6,158 nucleotides of DNA from contig CAJQMX010000102.1 of NCBI GenBank assembly GCA_905479515.1, positions 1 through 6,158 of the forward strand. The letters run 5' to 3'. The notes under the pieces are model-generated. The model worked only from the letters and a program-made list of their open reading frames with translations, was not told where the DNA came from and searched no databases. Positions 1 to 4,952 of this stretch are shown here, piece by piece. The first letter of the stretch is position 1, and each line of letters opens with the position of its first letter. Position numbers and translations under genes: made by a program. The DNA is from an uncultured Parasphingopyxis sp. GTDB lineage: Bacteria; Pseudomonadota; Alphaproteobacteria; Sphingomonadales; Sphingomonadaceae.

Positions 1-1
1 A

Positions 2-385
2 GCGAGTGGCGCCGATACCTATTATGTTGCGCCGAAGTTCTCGAGTTGGTGGGAGTTCGATCGCGCGTTTCAGAATGATGAAATCCTCGAGCGATCGCTA
101 CTGCAAAAGCCATCAGAAATAACCGCGGCGATCGCCACCACCGGCGGCGGCCCCGGGCACCACCGCGTGGTTTATGATAGGTCGCGTCAACACGTCTGCT
201 CAGAGCCCGCTGCCCTTCAAGCAAGAAATGCTCAAACGTTTGTTCGCGAGATATCGGAGAGTATCGAAAAAGGCGGCGTGACATTAGAGCAGAGCTTAGA
301 GATGCTTTTTGAACGGGATGGTTCGGTTGCGGGGCCAGGTCGGCAAATGAGCTACTCCCCGATCCTTGGACAGTTTCTCGGGTGA
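2..385 (+). CDS. Unrecognised protein, C-terminal 127 residues, tail replaced by IS
   Basis: An open frame enters from the left edge without a start codon and runs to TGA 383-385, giving 127 visible residues; the N-terminus is off-window. Counted from base 2, visible features are an aromatic stretch YYVAPKFSSWWEFDRAF (residues 7-23), a Gly-rich segment leading to HHRVVYD (53-59), VCSEP (65-69), and a likely helical, charged tail (about 78-108). No known family was recognised. It looks coding because the frame is open throughout, reads as a balanced globular protein and is interrupted exactly at an IS end. Codons up to 347-349 are original. The remaining residues and the stop come from the IS left end; the original tail (RHAETR then TAA) survives at 1616-1638. 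Only the last six residues changed, so the product may still work. The internal GTG at 167 is unlikely to be the true start, because the frame is open upstream. Confidence 0.6.
   Translation, partial: ASGADTYYVAPKFSSWWEFDRAFQNDEILERSLLQKPSEITAAIATTGGGPGHHRVVYDRSRQHVCSEPAALQARNAQTFVREISESIEKGGVTLEQSLEMLFERDGSVAGPGRQMSYSPILGQFLG
348..374. repeat. IS left terminal inverted repeat
   Basis: These 27 bases match the reverse complement of 1586-1612 at 23 positions. Positions 1-15 and 21-27 of the repeat are identical; the mismatches lie at positions 16-18 and 20. It is preceded by the AAA target duplication. It also supplies part of the new 3' end of the interrupted plus-strand gene. Confidence 0.9.
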
Positions 386-386
386 T

Positions 387-1241
387 TTAAGCTACTGCCT
401 GCACCTGCTGATCGGTTTCAATGCGGTTGTAGTAGACCACGGCGGGCGGTTGTCCGCCATGGGCAGTGTGTGGGCGTCGGTGGTTGTAGAAGGTGATCCA
501 GAGTCCGACGCCAGCCTTGGCCTGCGATCCGGTCTCCCAGGCGTGCAGATAGACGCATTCATACTTCAGGGACCGCCAGAGACGCTCGATGAAGATGTTG
601 TCGAGACAGCGGCCCTTGCCGTCCATCGAGATTCGGGTGCCGATCCGCTTCAGTCGGTCGGCCCAGACGAAGGACGTGAACTGGCTGCCCTGATCGGTGT
701 TCATGATCTCTGGCGGGCCGAACTTGTGGATCGCCTCGTTCAGCGCCTCGACGCAGAAGTCGGCTTCCAGCGTGTTCGATATCCGCCAGGCCAGCACCTT
801 CCGGGTATGCCAATCCATGATGGCAACCAGATAGAGAAAGCCGCGGCGCATGGGCAGATAGGTGATGTCGGCGCACCAGACCTGATTGGGCCGTTCCACC
901 CGCAGGCCACCCAGCAGATAGGGATAGGTTTTGTGCCCCTTCGCAGGCCGGCTGGTGTCGGGCTTCTGATAGATCGGCATCAACCGCATGAGGCGCATCA
1001 ACCGCCGGATGCGTTTCTGGTTCACGACATGGCCCTCGTTCTGCAAGTGCCATGTCATCTGCTGGACACCGTAGAACGGGGTTTCGAGGAACTGCTTGTC
1101 GATCAGCAGCATGAGGTCGAGGTTCATTGCCGTCTCGCCCTGCGGCTCATAGTAGAACGACGACCGTGAGATCGACAGCAGCTGACACTGCGCCACTACC
1201 GACAGGCTTGGGTGGTTCTTCTCGATCATCCCGCGCCTCAC
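387..1241 (-). CDS. IS3-family transposase OrfB (DDE integrase core)
   Basis: This is the catalytic half of the IS3 transposase, which cuts and joins DNA at the IS ends. At 284 aa it is full length for the family. Domains in order: an HTH_21-like region (about 10-60, with QCQLLSISRSSFYY), then a retroviral-type integrase core (about 115-255). The catalytic triad is visible as D125 (WCADITY), D183 (NTDQGSQF) and E219 (NIFIERLWRSLKYE), giving DD(35)E spacing, with the usual basic residue K226 seven after the Glu. FYNHRRPH follows at 251-258. The frame begins at GTG 1239-1241, overlapping the orfA TGA as GTGA, with an internal ATG at 1227-1229. In this family the product is normally made as an OrfAB fusion by -1 frameshifting, so the GTG may not be a true start. 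No disruption was seen. The stop is TAA. Confidence 0.95.
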   Translation of the reverse strand: MRRGMIEKNHPSLSVVAQCQLLSISRSSFYYEPQGETAMNLDLMLLIDKQFLETPFYGVQQMTWHLQNEGHVVNQKRIRRLMRLMRLMPIYQKPDTSRPAKGHKTYPYLLGGLRVERPNQVWCADITYLPMRRGFLYLVAIMDWHTRKVLAWRISNTLEADFCVEALNEAIHKFGPPEIMNTDQGSQFTSFVWADRLKRIGTRISMDGKGRCLDNIFIERLWRSLKYECVYLHAWETGSQAKAGVGLWITFYNHRRPHTAHGGQPPAVVYYNRIETDQQVQAVA

Positions 1242-1531
1242 TTCCCGGTCCAGGGCTTGAGCTTTCTGGACAAAAAATCATTGGCCACAGCCAGCTCCCC
1301 GATCTTGGCGTGCAGCGCGCGCACCGTGTCCTCGTCGATCTCGGGTGCCTTCTTACCGACCCGCTCGAAGATATCGGCCGCGCCGTCCAGCAGAGCCTTC
1401 TTCCACTGATGGATCATGGTCGGATGCACGCCATATTCGGCAGACAGTTCCGACACCGTGCGCTCGCCCTTCACGGCCTCCAGCGCCACTCGGGCCTTGA
1501 ACCCAGCGTCATGGTTCCTGCGTTTCTTCAT
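1238..1531 (-). CDS. IS3-family OrfA (helix-turn-helix, end recognition)
   Basis: OrfA (97 aa) binds the IS terminal repeats and supplies the N-terminal part of the OrfAB transposase. It begins MKKRRNHDAGFKARVALEAV, the typical HTH_Tnp_1 opening. The recognition helix region is near VSELSAEYGVHPTMIHQWKK (26-45). A leucine-zipper-like segment with L, I and V spacing follows at about 65-90. The start ATG (1529-1531) has a strong GAGGAG Shine-Dalgarno at 1540-1545, 8 nt upstream. The gene ends in TGA (1238-1240), overlapping the orfB frame, and a slippery U UUU UUG lies at codons 85-87. Alone, OrfA of this family often represses transposition; that is family knowledge, not shown here. Confidence 0.94.
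   Translation of the reverse strand: MKKRRNHDAGFKARVALEAVKGERTVSELSAEYGVHPTMIHQWKKALLDGAADIFERVGKKAPEIDEDTVRALHAKIGELAVANDFLSRKLKPWTGK
1271..1277 (-). promoter_or_regulatory. Programmed -1 frameshift heptamer (U UUU UUG)
   Basis: On the minus strand, orfA codons 85-87 read GAT TTT TTG, which places T TTT TTG exactly in the X XXY YYZ phase of a -1 slip site. After slipping, the frame reads FF then VQKAQALDRE and enters orfB with no stop codon. The predicted OrfAB is 381 residues: 87 from OrfA, 10 bridging and 284 from OrfB. IS3-family elements typically use A-rich heptamers such as A AAA AAG, so the U run is a variant. A possible stimulatory stem (CCAG/CTGG) follows but is weak. Confidence 0.75.
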
Positions 1532-1539
1532 GTTCTTAT

Positions 1540-1545
1540 CTCCTC
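1540..1545 (-). promoter_or_regulatory. Shine-Dalgarno site for orfA
   Basis: GAGGAG on the minus strand lies 8 nt before ATG 1529-1531. It fixes the orfA start and is the strongest ribosome site noticed in the window. Confidence 0.75.
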
Positions 1546-1585
1546 GTTCTTGGAGACCAGCAAACGTCAGATCGTAGCTTCCGTC

Positions 1586-1612
1586 ACTGTCCGATTTTCG
1601 GGGAGTAGCTCA
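1586..1612. repeat. IS right terminal inverted repeat
   Basis: This is the inverted partner of 348-374, with the outer 15 bp identical and an inner GGACAGT block also shared. It is followed directly by AAA (1613-1615), the second copy of the target triplet. It lies 54 bp upstream of the orfA start, where an IS3-family promoter would be expected, but no clear -35/-10 pair was found. Confidence 0.9.
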
Positions 1613-1638
1613 AAATGCGGCACGCCGAGACCAGATAA
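1613..1638 (+). pseudogene. Displaced 3' end of the IS-interrupted gene
   Basis: Joining base 347 to base 1616 (removing the IS and one AAA) keeps the upstream frame open: CAA ATG CGG CAC GCC GAG ACC AGA TAA. The original protein therefore ended ...GRQMRHAETR, with its stop at 1636-1638. This remnant carries the second target duplication (1613-1615) and the last six native codons. It is no longer connected to its gene. Confidence 0.7.
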
Positions 1639-1754
1639 TGGGTCGTTTCAAATCGCGCGAAATTGCCATGGCGGCCGTGGTCGGCGTAGAGGCCTGGAGC
1701 CAAGGCGCACAAATCATTTATGTGACCAATCCCTCGTCCGATCAGCCAGATTGA
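1638..1754 (+). CDS. Possible small ORF (38 aa), TAATG-coupled
   Basis: An ATG overlaps the original stop of the interrupted gene as TAATG and opens 38 codons to TGA 1752-1754. The peptide begins MGRFKSREIAMAAVVGVEAW and ends YVTNPSSDQPD; a second ATG lies at codon 11. The A/V-rich middle (about residues 10-20) is mildly hydrophobic but too short for a clear membrane helix. No family was recognised. The overlap suggests it was translationally coupled to the upstream gene. If so, the IS has separated it from its translation signal, since no good ribosome site is seen (only GAGACC). It may be chance or a decayed remnant of a longer gene. Confidence 0.3.
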   Translation: MGRFKSREIAMAAVVGVEAWSQGAQIIYVTNPSSDQPD

Positions 1755-1829
1755 AACTCGCCCGATTGATCAGATACTTTCCCTGCATGAAAGCAGAAAT
1801 ACGGGAGAGCGTTGTAACGAGGGCGATAA

Positions 1830-2966
1830 CTATGGGTTTTCAATTTTCCAGATCCGGTATTGCTCGCGGAGTTGCGATTCTATCGCCGTCAGTTGCGCGG
1901 AATAGTCGAGACCGTTTGGAGAGTTAGCGGCAAGTTCCGCGGCTATGACAACCAGATGCCAAGCCGCATATTCGTGAAACGGATTTAGGCCTATGACATT
2001 GCCGAGCGTATGGTCAGTAGGGGCGGGCACCGAGAGGAGCTTGGCGAATTTCGTTATGGCAACGTTCATATCCCAAGCTGACGTAAACAGCACGAGCGCG
2101 CACAAAGCAAGAAGTGGGAGTGGAGCCCCTTTTAATCGATAGTAGTCTGGGCGCACCTTGCCGAAGCTGATGCCGCCATTTCTAGCTACGAACGTGCAGA
2201 GTGTTAAACTTGCGTCATAATAGGGTTTAAGCGTGGTGACGTTAAAAACCTCGTGCCCCAAGTGTTTCTCGGCTAGGGCGTTGGCCCGCTTCCATTCGGC
2301 CTCCTCATGAGGTGCGCCTTTCAGAAAGTCAAAGAGCGGCAGATTTTCTTGCGTGAATTGGTGCTTTGCAGCGACTGCCCAATCGAATGCCGGCATGTCC
2401 GCTTGAGCAGGATGAAATTGCCAGCGATGATGATGGTGATGGCGCTGTAAAGTGCGCGCCCAGGTCATGGCAGTCGGCGTTGCTGACACCTTGAAGCGAC
2501 TCGCGGCTTTCATATCGAAAAACCACTGCCGCATGGTGCGCACCGTAGCTTGGTCAAAAAGGCCAAGTTTAATGCCCTTGCACACCAAGACGCGTACATT
2601 CCGCGTTTCCTGGCTCTTCTCTGACCCGAAATTCAGCAGGCTGTCAGGTTGCCGAATTTCGGCGTTATCGTCCCCAGAGAACTCGCAAAATGGATGATGC
2701 GCATCGCCGCCTTGTTGGTCAACAAATCGAAAATGGGCTTGCCGAACAAGTGCCTGAGTGCCCCGTGCCTTTGCAGATCGCACGACCTGGGCGCCCGATT
2801 TCCCACAAGATGAGCATCGGATGTCCGTGCGAATCCAATCCGCGTACGGCGCAAAGTCGTGGATGGTTTGTTGGCTGCCGGCGGGCGCACTGGCTGCTAA
2901 AAGCCATCCAAGTTGCTCCACGTCCAGTTCACGAGAAAAATGCGCCGAGAATGCTGTCATTGGCAT
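1830..2966 (-). CDS. Unknown protein with zinc-site-like N-terminus, third gene of Gabija-like operon
   Basis: The function is unrecognised. From ATG 2964-2966 it is 378 aa; GTG 2976-2978 would add four residues (numbering below counts from that GTG). ATG 2966 is preferred because GGTGAG sits just upstream, but ATG 2958-2960 is also possible. Near the N-terminus, IRCSSCGKSG (C55, C58), QAHFRF (H82) and HHPFC (H94/H95, C98) look like a CxxC...H...HxxC metal site. The arrangement loosely recalls the N-terminal cysteine region of CoiA-like proteins; that is only an impression. Further features are five consecutive His at 180-184, a hydrophobic stretch LPLLALCALVLFTSAW (287-302) that could be a buried helix or one membrane segment, and an Ala-rich helical C-terminus. 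It follows the helicase gene by about 70 bp on the same strand, with no terminator-like hairpin and T run between them, so co-transcription is likely. It is not a component of described two-gene Gabija. Confidence 0.8.
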   Translation of the reverse strand: MPMTAFSAHFSRELDVEQLGWLLAASAPAGSQQTIHDFAPYADWIRTDIRCSSCGKSGAQVVRSAKARGTQALVRQAHFRFVDQQGGDAHHPFCEFSGDDNAEIRQPDSLLNFGSEKSQETRNVRVLVCKGIKLGLFDQATVRTMRQWFFDMKAASRFKVSATPTAMTWARTLQRHHHHHRWQFHPAQADMPAFDWAVAAKHQFTQENLPLFDFLKGAPHEEAEWKRANALAEKHLGHEVFNVTTLKPYYDASLTLCTFVARNGGISFGKVRPDYYRLKGAPLPLLALCALVLFTSAWDMNVAITKFAKLLSVPAPTDHTLGNVIGLNPFHEYAAWHLVVIAAELAANSPNGLDYSAQLTAIESQLREQYRIWKIENP

Positions 2967-2990
2967 ATTGCTCACCACTAGGTTTTGAGT

Positions 2991-3000
2991 GAGGCGCCTC
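2991..3000. repeat. 10-bp perfect palindrome between helicase and third gene
   Basis: GAGGCGCCTC reads the same on both strands and sits in the gap between the helicase stop and the third gene. Extending two bases each way gives 13 of 14 positions compatible with symmetry on one reading. It could be a small operator or simply chance in GC-rich DNA. There is no loop, so it is not a terminator. Confidence 0.3.
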
Positions 3001-3035
3001 GCGGCAGGCTCACCTTTGTTTCGGTCGAGAGACCT

Positions 3036-4952
3036 TCACAGCCGCTCAAGTTCATCGGCGCTGAACCACCCTTGTTTGGCCACCGCAGCAACAAGCGTAT
3101 CGGGGCTCTCGGTATAGGCAACGAGGGCCAAGCTTTTCTCGGCGCGTGTACAAGTGACGTAGAGAAGTCGCCTGGTTCGGTCGATGCCTGTATCGGCGCC
3201 TTCGGCTGCATTCTTCCGATCTTGGTCTGAGAGTGGTTTCGCACCGAACAGTTTTTCATATGAGAAAAGGAAGCCTCTCGCTTCGCTATCGTCGAGGATG
3301 ACTAGCACGCGGTCGAACTGAAGCCCTTTGACGCCCTGGTGTGTGCCAAATGGACCACGATTGCTGATGTACTCGGCGTATGGCGCGATCTGATCGTAGG
3401 GCGTCTCAAGGAAGGCCCGCCATGCCTGCAAACTAGAAGGGGATGCCTCAGCTTCCTCCTCGGTCTCGTTATCCTCGGGATTTTGAACAGTCGTTTCCGG
3501 CGCAACTGGCGCTGGTTCAGCCTCGATAAATGGACGCAATGCCGCCGGGATTTCGAATAGTCGATGTTCCGCGACACACTCGAGAATATCGAGAAGCCGT
3601 GTCGATGGGTTCTCCGCGCCTAACGCCAGAAGCGCCCCAATTGCTGCGCGGGCAAGCAGGAGGGGATCATCCGGGGTCAAGCTATTGGCCAGCACCGACC
3701 GCTTTAAAAGGGGGGAGTTCTTGCGGAGATGAGCCATGACGGCGAACTCGTCGCCAGCGGTCGATGCCGCAAGCAGAGGTGCGACGCGCTCGGTAAAGAG
3801 ACGCAGTCCAGCGAGTTCGCCGGTCCTTAGACCCGTCGAGAGCCGAGAATCTTTGTCCAAGGCCTGGAACATCGGCACGAAGCCACGACGCGACGCCGCC
3901 ATATGATGTTCCAATGTGAGTGTTTTGACGGCTGCATCCTCTTTCCAACCCGCGTCACCACATAGCTCGGCCATGCGTTCACGCGCCTTTCGCTCTTTGT
4001 CCGGTTTGTCGGTTGCATCCGCCGCAACGATGAAGAGTCTGACGGTGCCAACCATGCTGTCGTCGCGCGCCAGTTGGATTTGGTTGTCCACGGCGGACCT
4101 CAGAGAATTGCCTAATTGTACGACACGTTGGGGAGATCGGTGATTCATGCGCTTTACCGGCCGTGCCCATTCCGATGGAATGTTCCGCCCAAGATCTGGG
4201 AGACCGTCAGCGTAGATCCGCTGCATGGTGTCTCCAAAGAGACCGAGTGCGAACTTGCCCTTGTTTGCTGCTGCCAAAGCGAAGAAAGCGTCGATGAGTA
4301 TCTTGTTGGTGTCTTGGCTTTCATCGATCAGCAAAAATGGATACTTATTCACCAGCACGGCCTGCATCGCGGGCTTTGCCAGGATGAACGCCGCCGTGAT
4401 CTTTAAAACCTCGGAATGGGACAGCGAATCCGCACCGAAGTTATCGCCGTTGGGACTGTAGGTGAAACGCCGAGGGATGTTAAGCCATTCGAGCCGCTTG
4501 ATCGTCGCGGCCATCGCTCGTTCGCGGTCGTCCGAAGCCTTGCCGGCGCGTCCTTTGGACTGCTTTTGACGTAAGTCGGCGAGATCGTTGGGGAGCGTTG
4601 CCAGCAGCCAAGCCTGAATATCGGTGTAGTAAGTGCCAATATGCGACCAGCAAAAGCTGTGTATGGTTGATATCGGGAATAGGGTGTCCTGGCCAACGCG
4701 CGTAGCGATCTCATCGGCTGCCGCATTGGTATAGGTGATGACAGCGACCTTTTTCCCAGCTCTCCTAAATTCGTCCCCATGTTTATCGCGGAATCCGTCG
4801 AGCGCCTCTTTTAGCGAGCGGGTCTTGCCTGAACCGGCACCTGCATAGAGAAAGAAACTTTTCGGATCGTTTGGGTTCAAACATGCGCTGATCGCGAGAT
4901 CGGCGTCGCTGTCGGTATCAGGCGCACCCAGTTCGATGTTGAGGGGGCTCAT
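3036..4952 (-). CDS. UvrD/Rep-type SF1 helicase, GajB-like
   Basis: This is a 638-aa ATP-dependent DNA helicase or DNA-end sensor, the expected partner of the OLD nuclease in Gabija. The SF1A motifs are complete: Walker A GAGSGKT (38-44), Ia TYTNAAADEI (73-82), Ic TIHSF (96-100), II LLIDESQD (207-214), III FGDTMQRIY (239-247), IV NHRS (270-273, for the usual NYRS), V THQGVKGLQFDRV (537-549) and VI LLYVTCTRAEK (596-606). An acidic, probably disordered linker (about 476-505, E/P-rich) precedes motif V. It is longer than the roughly 500-aa GajB of the studied Bacillus system; the extra length lies mainly in the 2A/2B region. The ATG overlaps the upstream nuclease TGA as ATGA and has no strong Shine-Dalgarno, so translational coupling is likely. 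A housekeeping UvrD is unlikely given the length, the divergent motif IV and the OLD partner. Confidence 0.93.
   Translation of the reverse strand: MSPLNIELGAPDTDSDADLAISACLNPNDPKSFFLYAGAGSGKTRSLKEALDGFRDKHGDEFRRAGKKVAVITYTNAAADEIATRVGQDTLFPISTIHSFCWSHIGTYYTDIQAWLLATLPNDLADLRQKQSKGRAGKASDDRERAMAATIKRLEWLNIPRRFTYSPNGDNFGADSLSHSEVLKITAAFILAKPAMQAVLVNKYPFLLIDESQDTNKILIDAFFALAAANKGKFALGLFGDTMQRIYADGLPDLGRNIPSEWARPVKRMNHRSPQRVVQLGNSLRSAVDNQIQLARDDSMVGTVRLFIVAADATDKPDKERKARERMAELCGDAGWKEDAAVKTLTLEHHMAASRRGFVPMFQALDKDSRLSTGLRTGELAGLRLFTERVAPLLAASTAGDEFAVMAHLRKNSPLLKRSVLANSLTPDDPLLLARAAIGALLALGAENPSTRLLDILECVAEHRLFEIPAALRPFIEAEPAPVAPETTVQNPEDNETEEEAEASPSSLQAWRAFLETPYDQIAPYAEYISNRGPFGTHQGVKGLQFDRVLVILDDSEARGFLFSYEKLFGAKPLSDQDRKNAAEGADTGIDRTRRLLYVTCTRAEKSLALVAYTESPDTLVAAVAKQGWFSADELERL

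Larger units (their letters stand above)
348..1612 (-). mobile_element. Complete IS3-family insertion sequence, 1265 bp
   Basis: The element carries orfA and orfB on the minus strand, bounded by 27-bp terminal inverted repeats that begin TGAGCTACTCCCCGA. The outer 15 bp are identical, and 23 of 27 positions match overall. The ends are TG...CA, as usual in this family. The flanking triplets are AAA (345-347) and AAA (1613-1615), consistent with a 3-bp target duplication. OrfB has a complete DD(35)E triad, OrfA is intact and a frameshift heptamer is present, so the copy looks functional. It inserted into the 3' end of a plus-strand gene. The IS genes are oriented like the defence operon to the right. 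I do not assign a named IS or subgroup. Confidence 0.93.

Noticed and set aside
970..1005. Short repeated GCATCAACCGC inside orfB as a possible repeat element
   Set aside because: It encodes the R-L-M-R-L-M-R-L-M stretch of the transposase and is explained by coding; there are no further copies nearby.
559..1053. Second minus-strand frame (164 codons) within orfB
   Set aside because: It is an out-of-frame shadow of the transposase, with R/H/P-rich composition and no motif.
366..1169. Long plus-strand ORF (267 codons) opposite orfB
   Set aside because: It is antisense to a clear DDE transposase, has no recognisable domain, and its openness is explained by GC-rich codon bias of the opposite strand.
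1532..1612. Promoter for the transposase in the IS right end
   Set aside because: A CGGACA box and a TACGAT box are present but only 11 bp apart, so no pair has acceptable spacing.
1777..1793. Hairpin CTTTC...GAAAG as a terminator between the convergent genes
   Set aside because: It has only five base pairs with a seven-base loop, low GC and no T run on either strand.
1127..1927. Plus-strand ORF spanning orfA, the IS right end and the third-gene tail
   Set aside because: It crosses an IS boundary and two real genes on the other strand; the translation is low-complexity and S/R-rich.
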